From the NCBI RefSeq assembly GCF_002095315.1, contig NZ_MLFN01000006.1, positions 49,823 to 113,822 on the forward strand: 64,000 nucleotides of DNA, given 5' to 3'. A program made the position numbers and the translations under genes. Positions 51,780 to 60,387 of this stretch are shown here, piece by piece. Numbering within the stretch: position 1 is the stretch's first letter; the number at the start of each line of letters is the position of its first letter. Source of the stretch: Pantoea conspicua (GTDB taxonomy: Bacteria > Pseudomonadota > Gammaproteobacteria > Enterobacterales > Enterobacteriaceae). The notes under the pieces are model-generated. The model saw only the letters and a program-made list of their open reading frames with translations, ran no database searches and had not been told where the DNA came from.

Positions 51780-51834
51780 CACGGCTTTCCTGTCTGTTGC
51801 AATAAAGGCCATTATTCTGGCACAAAGCGACGCG

Positions 51835-52614
51835 TTAGCCTAACCGCGCGCGGTAACGATCCGGCGTGGTGCCGGCCTGCTGCTGGAACATCACAATCAG
51901 CGCCGATGCGGAGCTGTAGCCGAGATCATAGGCGATGCTCTGCACGCTGGCGCCCTGCTCCAGCAGCACAATGGCGCGCAGAAAACGCAGCCGCTGTCGC
52001 CACTCGCCAAAGGTCATATGCAGCTGTTGCTGACAGCGTCGTGCCAGCGTCCGCTCGGTGGTAAAAACCCGCGCCGCCCAGCCTGCCAGCGTGGTGTTAT
52101 CCCCTGGATTGGCTTCCAGCGCGTGCAGCACCGGTGCCAGAAATTTATCGGTTGAGGTCGGCAGATAGCTCTCCTGCACCTGCGCCAGCGGCAGGCGATC
52201 GCGAAGCACCTCACACAGCCGCCACTGCGCTTCGGTGACCGGCTGCTCAATCTGCTGTCCGGCAAACTCATCCATGATGGCGTGGACAATCGGATCGACT
52301 ATCAACAGACAGGCGCGCTGCGGCAGGCCGGTGCATAACGCGGCGGCGAGGTTAAAGGTGCGGAACTGCGCCTGACGATGGTTATAGCTGCTGTGCCGGT
52401 GACCCGGCGGGATCCACACCGGGATATCGGCCGGGGTCAGTAACCGTTCGCCCTCTACCCGCATCTCCAGCACATGGCTTTTCACGAAGATCAGCTGACC
52501 CCAGTCATGGGTATGCGGCAGATATTCGGTATGGGCATTGGCCTGTTCGAAACGCATGAAGTAGTGCAGCTGTGGTGCGTCCAGCGGCGGCTGGTAGGTA
52601 ATCTGTAGGGTCAT
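51835..52614 (-). CDS. AraC-family transcriptional regulator
   Basis: A 259-residue regulator with an N-terminal cupin sensor ([18 protein letters not shown], then [12 protein letters not shown]) and a C-terminal double helix-turn-helix ([20 protein letters not shown] and [33 protein letters not shown]). The layout resembles NimR/YeaM-type regulators that control a neighbouring exporter. It is divergent from a DMT-family transporter gene, with a TGTCCGGA inverted repeat between them, so that gene is the likely target. The inducer is unknown. Absent at this locus in E. coli. Confidence 0.85.
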   Translation of the reverse strand: MTLQITYQPPLDAPQLHYFMRFEQANAHTEYLPHTHDWGQLIFVKSHVLEMRVEGERLLTPADIPVWIPPGHRHSSYNHRQAQFRTFNLAAALCTGLPQRACLLIVDPIVHAIMDEFAGQQIEQPVTEAQWRLCEVLRDRLPLAQVQESYLPTSTDKFLAPVLHALEANPGDNTTLAGWAARVFTTERTLARRCQQQLHMTFGEWRQRLRFLRAIVLLEQGASVQSIAYDLGYSSASALIVMFQQQAGTTPDRYRARLG

Positions 52615-52616
52615 TA

Positions 52617-52671
52617 TGTCCGGAGAGCGATTGATTTTGTCTGATATTAACTATCTGGATAAATCCGGACA
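52617..52671. promoter_or_regulatory. TGTCCGGA inverted repeat between araC-type gene and transporter
   Basis: TGTCCGGA (52617-52624) and TCCGGACA (52664-52671) are perfect inverted copies 47 bp apart. One overlaps the regulator start region and the other overlaps the transporter -10, a spacing suited to looping or dual control by the AraC-type protein. Confidence 0.45.
52637..52665 (+). promoter_or_regulatory. Candidate promoter of the DMT transporter
   Basis: TTGTCT (52637-52642) and TAAATC (52660-52665) with a 17-base spacer, about 45 nt before the transporter ATG. Confidence 0.5.
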
Positions 52672-52711
52672 AGCGTACACTGCGCCTCATCTTAGCCTGT
52701 GGAGAGTGAGC

Positions 52712-53611
52712 ATGTTTTTCCTGTACCCGCTGTTCGCGGTGTTGATCTGGTCGATCAACTCGATTGTCAGCAAGCTGTCGGCAACGGCAATCGATCCGGC
52801 AGCGATCTCCTTCTATCGCTGGCTACTGGCGCTGCTGGTGCTGACGCCGTTTGTACTGCCCGGCATATGGCGGACGCGTCAGGCGATCCGGCCACACCTC
52901 TGGCGGTTACTGATCCTTGGCCTGCTGGGCATGGTGCTCTATCAGAGCCTCGCCTACTATGCGGCCCAGAGCGTCAGCGCACTGTTTATGGGCATTATCG
53001 GGGCGTTAATCCCGCTGCTGACAGTGCTGCTGAGCGTGGTGATCCTGCGGATCGCCCCGACACTCGGTATCCTGCTCGGCAGCATTATCTCGTTCATTGG
53101 CCTGGTGTGGCTGGTGAGTCAGGGTAATGTGATGCAGTTGCTGCATCAGGGTCTGGGCAAAGGCGAACTGCTGATGCTGGCCGCCTCCGCCGCCTATGCG
53201 CTGTATGGCGTGCTGACCCGGCGCTGGGCGCTGCCGTTGCCGATCTGGCACAGCCTGTATGTGCAGATTTTATTCGGTGTAGTGCTGCTGCTGCCTGGCT
53301 TTCTGCTGGCACCTGAGGTGGCGCTTAACCGACAAAATCTGCCGCTGGTGGCGTTTGCCGGTCTGTTTGCCTCGATCATCGCGCCGTTCCTGTGGATCCA
53401 CGGTGTACAACGCCTGGGGGCCAGCACGACCAGCATCTTTATGAATCTGATCCCGGTGTTTACCGCCGTGATCGCAGTGATGTTCCTGCATGAGCAGTTG
53501 CACAGCTACCACTGGATTGGTGGCGGCCTGACGCTGTTCGGGGTGATGCTGGCCCAGCGGCTGCGCATGCCGCTGACCCGGACTAAGCCGGTCAGCCTGC
53601 GTCGGTTGTAA
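52712..53611 (+). CDS. EamA/DMT-family transporter
   Basis: A 299-residue drug/metabolite transporter with ten predicted membrane helices in two EamA repeats (FFLYPLFAVLIWSINSIVSKL and, in the second half, AASAAYALYGVLTRRWALPLP). The C-terminal repeat contains the usual GASTTSIFMNLIPVFTAVIAVMFLHEQL. ATG 52712 is preferred to the track-wide open frame from 52616 because GGAGAG precedes it and membrane segment 1 starts there. Probably an exporter controlled by the divergent AraC-type regulator. Its last 20 bases overlap the end of convergent tctE. Confidence 0.85.
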   Translation: MFFLYPLFAVLIWSINSIVSKLSATAIDPAAISFYRWLLALLVLTPFVLPGIWRTRQAIRPHLWRLLILGLLGMVLYQSLAYYAAQSVSALFMGIIGALIPLLTVLLSVVILRIAPTLGILLGSIISFIGLVWLVSQGNVMQLLHQGLGKGELLMLAASAAYALYGVLTRRWALPLPIWHSLYVQILFGVVLLLPGFLLAPEVALNRQNLPLVAFAGLFASIIAPFLWIHGVQRLGASTTSIFMNLIPVFTAVIAVMFLHEQLHSYHWIGGGLTLFGVMLAQRLRMPLTRTKPVSLRRL

Positions 53612-54980
53612 ACCGCACCGTCACGCGCAGCCCGCCCAGTTGCGGGCTGCGATCCAGCTGCATACTGGCACCATGCCAGGCACAGATATCCTGCACCAGC
53701 GCCAGCCCAATCCCGGCACCGGGCTGCATTCCGACATTATCCAGCCGCTGAAAGGGCTGTAGCGCTTTCAACTGCTCTGCCCCGGCGATGCCCGGCCCGC
53801 TGTCCTCGATCTCCAGTTTCCCCGCCACCACCCGCGCGGTAACGATGCCATGATGCGGAGTATATTTAATCGCGTTGTCCAGCAGGTTGGCACACAGCTC
53901 GCCGAGCAGCACGCCATCCCCGATCACCTGACTGCTCTCCTCGCCTTCATAGCCGAGATCGATTTGCCGGGTACGTGCCGCCGAGTAACGACTCAGGCAG
54001 GCTTCACGCACGATGACCGCCAGATCGACCCGCATCATCGGTTTATCTTCACCGTGACGCGCCTTGATACGCGCCAGTTGCAGCAGCCGATCGGTGAGTA
54101 AGATGGTCTCATCCAGCGTATGTCGCATCCCGAGCAGACTCTCCTGCCACTGCTCAGGTCGTTCACTGCTGAGCGCCACGCTCACCTGGGTTTTAAGAAT
54201 GGTGAGCGGCGTGCGTAGCTGATGTGCTGCATCTGCGCTGAAGCGATCCTGACGCGCCAGCAGGCCGCGCAAACGCGCCAGATAGCGGTTAAAGGCGATG
54301 ATCAGCGGTTGCAGTTCTGACCACGGCAGCGAGGGCAGCGGGGTTAATTCACCACCGTCGCGCTCTAATACAATACGTGACAGTCGCCGCAGCGGGCGTA
54401 ATACCCGGCGCAGCATCAGGCTGGCCAGCAGCAGCGTCATCAGCACCAGCCCACTCTGGCTGATCAGCGCGGTACGCATCAGCCCGCGAGCAAACTCCTG
54501 ACGGGAGTTGACGGTTTCCGCCACCACCACCAGCGCCATGCCATCGACGCCCGCCTCGCTCACGGGTTGCCACAGAGCCGCCACCCGAATGCGATGCTGG
54601 TGATAACGTCCGTCATAAAAGTGTACCAGCGCCGGGTAAGCGGTCGACATTTCGCTGGCCGGCGGGATCGGCGGCAGGTCATCGTAACCGGACAGCGTTT
54701 TGCCCTGTGGAGAGATCACCTGATAAAACAGCTGGTCGTTCATGTTGCGTTCGAAACTGTCGAGCACCACCCAGGGGACATCCACCTCGAGATGATGCTG
54801 GCGCACCACCAGCCGTTCTGCCACGGTGCGCGCCGATGCCAGCAGTGAGCGATCGTAAGCCTGATTGGCGGCCGCCAGCCCGCTCTGATAATGGGTGTAG
54901 ACCGACAACGCCCACAGCAGCAGCAGCGGCAGGCCGAGCCAGGCGAGCAGTTCGCCGCGCAGTGAATGAATCAGCCGCAC
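53592..54980 (-). CDS. tctE: Sensor histidine kinase TctE
   Basis: A 462-residue sensor kinase. It has two membrane segments (about 10-28 and 165-190) around a periplasmic sensor domain, a HAMP-like linker, the His box FSADAAHQLRTPLTILKTQV, the N box NLLDNAIKYTPHHG, and the G boxes EDSGPGI and GAGIGLALVQDI. In Salmonella and others TctE senses external tricarboxylates and turns on tctCBA, which lies divergently here. It overlaps tctD by ten bases. Confidence 0.92.
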   Translation of the reverse strand: MRLIHSLRGELLAWLGLPLLLLWALSVYTHYQSGLAAANQAYDRSLLASARTVAERLVVRQHHLEVDVPWVVLDSFERNMNDQLFYQVISPQGKTLSGYDDLPPIPPASEMSTAYPALVHFYDGRYHQHRIRVAALWQPVSEAGVDGMALVVVAETVNSRQEFARGLMRTALISQSGLVLMTLLLASLMLRRVLRPLRRLSRIVLERDGGELTPLPSLPWSELQPLIIAFNRYLARLRGLLARQDRFSADAAHQLRTPLTILKTQVSVALSSERPEQWQESLLGMRHTLDETILLTDRLLQLARIKARHGEDKPMMRVDLAVIVREACLSRYSAARTRQIDLGYEGEESSQVIGDGVLLGELCANLLDNAIKYTPHHGIVTARVVAGKLEIEDSGPGIAGAEQLKALQPFQRLDNVGMQPGAGIGLALVQDICAWHGASMQLDRSPQLGGLRVTVRFTTDAG

Positions 54981-55642
54981 GGCAGCATTTCCAGGCTGTA
55001 GCCGAGTCCGCGCAGCGTCACGATGGCAACGTCGCTGCCCGCCAGTTTTTTCCGCACCCGATGGACATACAGCTCAATGCTCTCCGGGCTGGCCTCATCC
55101 GTCAGGCTAAACGTCTGTTCATACAGATGCTGGCGGGAAACCGGCCGGCCGTGGCGCTGCATCAGCGTAGTCAGAATGCTCGATTCACGCGGCGTCAGCG
55201 CCAGCGGCCGGTCGCCCAGCAGGAAATAGCCTTCGCCATCCAGCACCAGCTGGCCCAGCGACTGACTTTGCGCAGCCTGACTCTGGCTGCGCCGCAGCAG
55301 CGCCCGCAGTCGCGCTTCCAGTTCATCCAGTTCGAAAGGTTTGGTCAGATAGTCATCTGCCCCGAGGTTAAGGCCGCGCACCCGATCGTCCAGCGCACTG
55401 CGCGCCGTCAGCAGCAAAACCGGCACGCTCTGTCCGCGCCGCCGCAACCGCGTCAGTACTTCCAGCCCATCGATGCGCGGCAGTGAGACGTCCAGCACCA
55501 CCAGCCCATAGGCTTCACACTGCAGGGCGTGATCGGCGGCGACGCCATCAGCCACCCAGTCGACGGCAAAGCCTTTTTGGGTCAGCGCTTTTTGCAGCCA
55601 GCGCGCCAGGTCAGCCGTATCTTCCACCAGTAAGAGACGCAT
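54971..55642 (-). CDS. tctD: Response regulator TctD
   Basis: A 223-residue OmpR-family regulator. The receiver domain has MRLLLVEDTADLARWLQ, the phosphorylated Asp51 in VVLDVSLPRIDG and the Lys in DDYLTKPFELDEL. The C-terminal winged helix has LTPRESSILTTLM and SIELYVHRVRKKL. ATG 55642 is chosen (AGGA six bases upstream, family start MRLLLVED). Direct repeats suited to an OmpR-type dimer lie between it and tctC. Confidence 0.94.
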   Translation of the reverse strand: MRLLLVEDTADLARWLQKALTQKGFAVDWVADGVAADHALQCEAYGLVVLDVSLPRIDGLEVLTRLRRRGQSVPVLLLTARSALDDRVRGLNLGADDYLTKPFELDELEARLRALLRRSQSQAAQSQSLGQLVLDGEGYFLLGDRPLALTPRESSILTTLMQRHGRPVSRQHLYEQTFSLTDEASPESIELYVHRVRKKLAGSDVAIVTLRGLGYSLEMLPCG

Positions 55643-55670
55643 ATCACATCCTGTCATTAAATCCGGGCAG

Positions 55671-55691
55671 TGAAAGGTAAATGAAAGGTAA
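55671..55691. promoter_or_regulatory. TctD operator candidate: 11-bp-phased direct repeats
   Basis: TGAAAGGTAA occurs at 55671-55680 and 55682-55691, one DNA turn apart, as expected for tandem binding of an OmpR-family dimer. They lie between divergent tctD and tctC. Confidence 0.55.
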
Positions 55692-55705
55692 TTGTTTTAA
55701 CAATT
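55690..55705. promoter_or_regulatory. AATTGTT-TT-AACAATT palindrome before tctC
   Basis: A perfect 7-base dyad adjoining the direct repeats. TTGTTT within it could be a -35 for tctC, although the matching -10 (AATAGT region) is weak. Confidence 0.4.
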
Positions 55706-55762
55706 CAGTAACGCCAATAGTTCGGCAGCAATCACACTCTGGAAGAATGAATGGAGCCCACG

Positions 55763-56744
55763 ATGAAAAAAAATAATCCATACCGCCCTGACCACCGCCC
55801 TGCTGGCGCTGATGGTGCCTGCTGCAACCGCCGCCGAGGGCCCGGGTCGCACTGAATGTATTGCACCGGCCAAACCGGGGGGAGGTTTTGACCTCACCTG
55901 TAAGCTGTTGCAGGTTTCGCTGCAGGAAACCAAACAGATTGAGTCGCCGATGCGCGTCACCTACATGCCCGGCGGCGTCGGTGCGGTTGCCTACAACGCG
56001 ATTATTGCCCAGCGCCCGGCTGAAGCCGGCACGGTGGTGGCCTTCTCTGGCGGCTCGCTGCTGAACCTGTCGCAGGGGAAATTTGGCCGCTACTCGGTGG
56101 ACGATGTGAAGTGGCTGGCAGCGGTAGGAACCGACTACGGCATGGTGGCGGTGCGTGACGATGCACCGTGGAAAACCCTGGGCGAACTGATGGCGGCAAT
56201 GAAAGAGGACCCGACCAAAGTGGTGGTCGGTGCCGGAGCTTCCATCGGCAGCCAGGACTGGATGAAAACCGCCCTGCTGGCGCGCGAAGCGGGTATCGAT
56301 CCGCGCAAGATGCGCTATGTCGCTTTTGAAGGCGGCGGTGAGCCGGTAACCGCACTGCTTGGCAACCATATTCAGGTGGTCTCCGGCGACATGAGTGAGA
56401 TGGTGCCGCATCTGCAGAGTGGCAAAATGCGGGTGCTGGCGGTGATGTCCGAACAGCGTCTGCCGGGACAGCTGGCGCAGGTGCCAACCGCTAAAGAGCA
56501 AGGTTTCAACATTGTCTGGCCGGTCATCCGTGGTTACTACCTCGGCCCGAAAGTCAGCGACGCCGATTATCAGTGGTGGGAGCAGGCGTTCAAAAAAATG
56601 GTGGATACCCCGGAATTCAAAAAGCAGCGTGATATGCGCGGCCTGTTTGAATTCAACATGTTTGGCCAGGAGCTCGACAGCTACGTGAAAAAGCAGGTGG
56701 CGGATTACCGTGAGCAGGCGAAATCATTTGGCCTGGCCAAATAA
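55763..56744 (+). CDS. tctC: Tricarboxylate-binding protein TctC, apparent single-base frameshift near the start
   Basis: The periplasmic binding protein of the tripartite tricarboxylate transporter. The ATG at 55763 is followed by eight A (55766-55773). Seven A would join MKKIIHTALTTALLALMVPAATA, a proper signal peptide, to the long mature frame beginning EGPGRTECIAPAKPGGGFDLTCKLLQ. Corrected length is 326 aa (Salmonella TctC 325). Mature features include YMPGGVGAVAYNAI and VVVGAGASIGSQDWMKTALLAREAG. In the raw sequence no in-frame start with a signal peptide exists. A homopolymer miscall is likely, though slippage-based phase variation cannot be excluded. Confidence 0.85.
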
Positions 56745-56756
56745 CAGGAGCGAATA

Positions 56757-57188
56757 ATGAGCGATCGTATTTTTGCGGGCCTCTGGCTGGCGCTGTGCCT
56801 TGGCGGCATGGTGGTGGCCTGGCAAATTCAGAGCGAATACAGCTATGAACCGGTGGGGCCGCGGCCCTTCCCGATGGCGATCCTCGGCCTGATGGCGATC
56901 TGTGCCCTGCTGATGCTATTTCGTAAACCCGACACCATTCACTGGCCGTCCGCCAGCACGCTGAAACGGCTGGTGGCGCTGGCGCTGATGATGATGCTGT
57001 ATGGCTGGCTGTTTGAAACGCTGGGCTTTGCCATCTGTACCACCCTGCTGACTTTCGGCATCGGTCTGCTGTTTGGCGCACGCTGGTGGGCAGCGGCGCT
57101 GGCCGGGCTGGTGATGGGCAGCACGCTGTTTTACGCCTTTGACCGCCTGCTGGAAGTGACCCTTCCGGTCGGCAGCTGGCTGAGTTAA
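56757..57188 (+). CDS. tctB: Tricarboxylate transporter small membrane subunit TctB
   Basis: A 143-residue membrane protein with four predicted helices, the small subunit of the tripartite tricarboxylate transporter. IFAGLWLALCLGGMVVAW and YEPVGPRPFPMAILGLMAICALLML match the TctB family. It lies 12 bases after tctC and ten before tctA, in one operon, with a GGAG Shine-Dalgarno sequence. Confidence 0.93.
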   Translation: MSDRIFAGLWLALCLGGMVVAWQIQSEYSYEPVGPRPFPMAILGLMAICALLMLFRKPDTIHWPSASTLKRLVALALMMMLYGWLFETLGFAICTTLLTFGIGLLFGARWWAAALAGLVMGSTLFYAFDRLLEVTLPVGSWLS

Positions 57189-57198
57189 GGAGAGCATC

Positions 57199-58703
57199 AT
57201 GGATACCTGGTCCTTTTTAATGCAGGGCTTTGCCGTCGCCATGACGCCAGAGAACCTGCTGATCGCCCTGATTGGCTGCTTTATCGGCACCATCGTCGGC
57301 CTGCTGCCGGGCCTTGGCCCGATTAACGGCGTGGCGATTCTGATGCCGCTGGCCTTTGCGCTGCACTTACCGGCGGAATCGGCGCTGATTCTGCTGGCAA
57401 CGGTCTATATCGGTTGTGAATATGGCGGACGTATCTCGTCTATTCTGCTTAACGTACCCGGTGACGCTGGCGCGATCATGACCGCGCTGGATGGTTATCC
57501 GATGGCGCAACAGGGCAAGGCGGGCGTCGCCCTGTCGATTTCGGCGGTCAGCTCCTTTATCGGTTCCACCATCGCCATTATCGGCATTATTCTGTTCGCC
57601 CCACTGCTGGCCAGCTGGTCGCTGGCGTTTGGTCCGGCGGAATATTTTGCCTGATGGTGTTCGCCATCGCCTGTCTTGGCAGCATGATGAGCCATAACCC
57701 GCTGAAATCGTTCCTCGCCGCGCTGATTGGGCTGGGAATGGCCACGGTGGGCGTCGATGCCAATACTGGCGTCTACCGCTTTACCTTTGACAGCGTTCAT
57801 CTCTCCGACGGCATTCAGTTTGTGGTGGTGGTGATTGGTCTGTTCTCGGTCAGCGAAATTCTGCTGATGCTGGAGTCGACCAGCGGCGGGCAGAAAGCGG
57901 TACGGGCCAGCGGACGCATGATGTTCAATATGAAAGAAGCAGCAACGGTAACCGGCGCCACGCTGCGTTCCTCTTTCATCGGTTTCTTCGTCGGGGTGCT
58001 GCCGGGTGCCGGTGCAACCATCGCCAGCGCCATCGCCTACATGACCGAGAAGAAGATCAGCGGCAGCGATCAGTTCGGTAAAGGCGATATTCGCGGCGTG
58101 GCCGCACCAGAAGCGGCTAACAACGCCTCAGCCTGTGGTTCCTTTATCCCGATGCTGACGCTGGGGATCCCCGGCTCGGGTACGACCGCGGTGATGGTCG
58201 GCGCGTTGACGCTGTATAACATCACGCCGGGACCGGCGATGTTTGTTGAGCAGCCGGATATTGTCTGGGGACTGATTGCCGCGCTGTTAATCGGCAACGT
58301 GATGCTGCTGGTCATGAACATCCCGATGATCAACGTTTTCGCCCGTATGCTGACCATTCCGCTGTGGTTCCTGGTACCGGCAATTGCCGCCATCTCCGCC
58401 GTTGGCGTTTACGCGGTACACAGCACCACCTTCGATCTGCTGCTGATGGTCGGGCTGGGGATCTTCGGTTATATCCTGCGTAAGATGGATTTTCCGATGT
58501 CGCCGTTAATTCTGGGCTTTGTGCTGGGTGAAATGCTGGAGCAGAACCTGCGTCGTGCGCTGTCGATCAGCAACGGGAATATGTTCATCCTGTGGGAAAG
58601 CCTGATCTGCAAAGTGCTGCTGGTGCTGGCGATTGCCGTGCTGGTCGTGCCGCCAATCTGGAAACGCTGGCGTCGTCACCGTCTGAAGCTGGCAGAAGAG
58701 TAA
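57199..58703 (+). CDS. tctA: Tricarboxylate transporter large membrane subunit TctA, apparent single-base frameshift
   Basis: The channel-forming subunit with about 12 helices. The first frame runs from MDTWSFLMQGFAVAMTPENLL through GLLPGLGPINGVAILMP to FGPAEYFA and stops at 57652-57654. The continuation MVFAIACLGSMMSHNPLKSF starts in the next frame at 57654. The junction GCCTGATGG should read GCCCTGATGG to give ...YFALMVFAIA, so one C is missing at 57650-57651. Corrected length is 501 aa (family about 504). TGATG overlap could mimic coupled genes, but the split falls inside a conserved helix, so error or mutation is far more likely. Confidence 0.87.
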
Positions 58704-58724
58704 ATCTCCCGCCGAAACGCGTGC

Positions 58725-58752
58725 GCCCCCGTGGGATTTCCCGGGGGCTTTT
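58725..58752 (+). terminator. Terminator of tctCBA
   Basis: The seven-pair stem GCCCCCG/CGGGGGC (58725-58731 with 58742-58748) is followed by TTTT. It begins 21 bases after the tctA stop and insulates flk. Confidence 0.75.
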
Positions 58753-58817
58753 GCTATCATGGCGCATTCATTTTCCGGCGCACCCCACGCTGTTCTGTTT
58801 TCCCCAAGGAATCCGCC

Positions 58818-59855
58818 ATGCAACCTCTCAGCGGCCCCGGTGTGCCGGTCGGCGATCGTTCATCTGTCAATCCGCAAACCGGCGCAACGCGTCCTGGTTC
58901 GGTGGCCGGTGAGCAGCCGCTCTCCCCTGCCCAGCGCACCACGTTAGAACGTCTGATCGTGCGTATTCTTTCGCTCAGTAATCTGAAAGCGCCTGAGTTG
59001 TGGGCCGGCGTGCGCCATGAAGTGGGCGTTAAGAGTGAAGCGGAACTCCAGTCGCGCCATTTTCCGGCGGCGGAGCAGTACCTGAATGGCCGCCTGACCC
59101 AGGCGCAGACCGGTCATGCAACGCGTCAGCTGATGACCCAGCTGACCGATCTGTTGCCGAAAGGCAATAATCGCCAGGCGGTCAGCGATTTCATTCGTCA
59201 GCAATTTGGTCAGACGGTACTGAGCGCGCTCAGCCAGGATCAGCTGCGTCAGGTGCTGACCATGTTGCAGAATGGTCAGATGGCGATTCCACAGCCGCAG
59301 CAGACCCGCGTCAGCGATCGCAGCCTGTTACCCGCTGAGCATCAGACCCTGAATCAGCAGGTGGTGCGTCTCGCCGCTGCCACCGGCGAATCGACCGGTA
59401 AACTCTGGACCGCTGCGCTGAAGCTGGTGAACCTGACCAGCGGCGATCCGATTCCGTCGCGTCATTTCCCGTTACTGACACAATATTTGCAGGTGCGTCA
59501 GACTCTGAGTCAGCACAGCGCGCCGACGCTGCAACTGCTGGAAGCGTCGCTGAAGCAGCCGCTCGATCAGCATGAGCAGCGCTTGCTGGAGGATTACAGC
59601 CAGCAGCGTTTCCAGGCGACACCGCAAACGGTGCTTACCGTGACCCAGACGCAGGACCTGCTGAACTTCCTGTTCAGCCGTCGCGCCGAAAAGATCCACG
59701 AACAGCCGCTGGCCGCCAGCGAGATCAAACCGCAACCGATCTGGTCGCCGTTTGTCGCCTCGTTGCCGCCGACGCTGCAACCGCTGGCAAAGCGTCCGCT
59801 GCCGGGAATAGCCGTGGTACTGCTGGTGCTGTTTATCTTCTGGCTGGTGCTGTGA
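58818..59855 (+). CDS. flk: Flagellar regulator Flk (FlhB-cleavage/secretion checkpoint protein)
   Basis: A 345-residue protein (E. coli 331) anchored by one C-terminal membrane helix (IAVVLLVLFIFWLVL). The Pro/Gln-rich N-terminus is followed by SAEEQ-type helical repeats: LWAGVRHEVGVKSEAELQSRHFPAAEQYLNGRL and GNNRQAVSDFIRQQFGQTVL match E. coli Flk. It inhibits premature secretion of flagellar hook-length and late substrates. ATG 58818 has AAGGA seven bases upstream; the longer open frame has no family similarity. In E. coli it directly follows pdxB; here seven genes intervene. Confidence 0.93.
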   Translation: MQPLSGPGVPVGDRSSVNPQTGATRPGSVAGEQPLSPAQRTTLERLIVRILSLSNLKAPELWAGVRHEVGVKSEAELQSRHFPAAEQYLNGRLTQAQTGHATRQLMTQLTDLLPKGNNRQAVSDFIRQQFGQTVLSALSQDQLRQVLTMLQNGQMAIPQPQQTRVSDRSLLPAEHQTLNQQVVRLAAATGESTGKLWTAALKLVNLTSGDPIPSRHFPLLTQYLQVRQTLSQHSAPTLQLLEASLKQPLDQHEQRLLEDYSQQRFQATPQTVLTVTQTQDLLNFLFSRRAEKIHEQPLAASEIKPQPIWSPFVASLPPTLQPLAKRPLPGIAVVLLVLFIFWLVL

Positions 59856-59856
59856 G

Positions 59857-60303
59857 TTAACAGCCGCAGGCGGCGTCGGGCGCGGCCACTGGCCACTCGC
59901 CCGGCGCATCTCCCCAGCTCAGCGGATGACCGTCGCGCTTCCAGAAATCCAGCCCGCCAATCAGCTCCTTCACCTGAAAACCCAGCGCCGCCAGTTTCCA
60001 CGCCGCTTTAGTCGACCCGTTACAGCCAATCCCGTCACAGTAGGTGACATAGACTTTGCTGCGATCCAGCTGAGCGGTGCTGACCGCATCCATTTCACGA
60101 TGGGGAAAACTGATCGCCCCGCAGATATGACCCGCGCGATAGACCGCTGCAGCGCGCGCATCAATCACCACAACCTCCGGCTGGCGCTGCGCCAGATCTT
60201 CCGCCAGATCCCAGGCATCGGTGTAATAAGCGAGTTTAGCCTGTAAATAGTCGAGACTCTGCTGCGGCGTGGCAGCGGGAATACGTAATACCGATGACAT
60301 CAT
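59857..60303 (-). CDS. Rhodanese-like domain protein
   Basis: A single-domain rhodanese of about 148 residues. The conserved VVVIDARAAAVYRAGHICGAISFPHRE is followed by the active-site loop YCDGIGCNGSTKAAWKLAALGF with Cys89 as catalytic residue and a second Cys at 94, and GGLDFWKRDGHPL. The tail ends AACGC, giving extra cysteines. The substrate is unknown; sulfur transfer or thiol chemistry is likely. ATG 60303 or 60300 may be the start. It is divergent from a MocR-type regulator, its probable controller, and converges on flk with one base between stops. Confidence 0.85.
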   Translation of the reverse strand: MMSSVLRIPAATPQQSLDYLQAKLAYYTDAWDLAEDLAQRQPEVVVIDARAAAVYRAGHICGAISFPHREMDAVSTAQLDRSKVYVTYCDGIGCNGSTKAAWKLAALGFQVKELIGGLDFWKRDGHPLSWGDAPGEWPVAAPDAACGC

Positions 60304-60387
60304 AATTCTCCTGTTGTGGTGTACCGGCAGTTTACGGCAAAGTGGACTGTTCTCTGAGACCCATTTTACCCACCGGATAAGACCCTT

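Noticed and set aside
54707..55486. 259-codon plus-strand frame rich in Arg and Gln
   Set aside because: Lies across tctE and tctD in antisense; composition is typical of a shadow frame.
55644..56501. 285-codon minus-strand frame rich in His and Arg
   Set aside because: Antisense to tctC with no recognisable domain.
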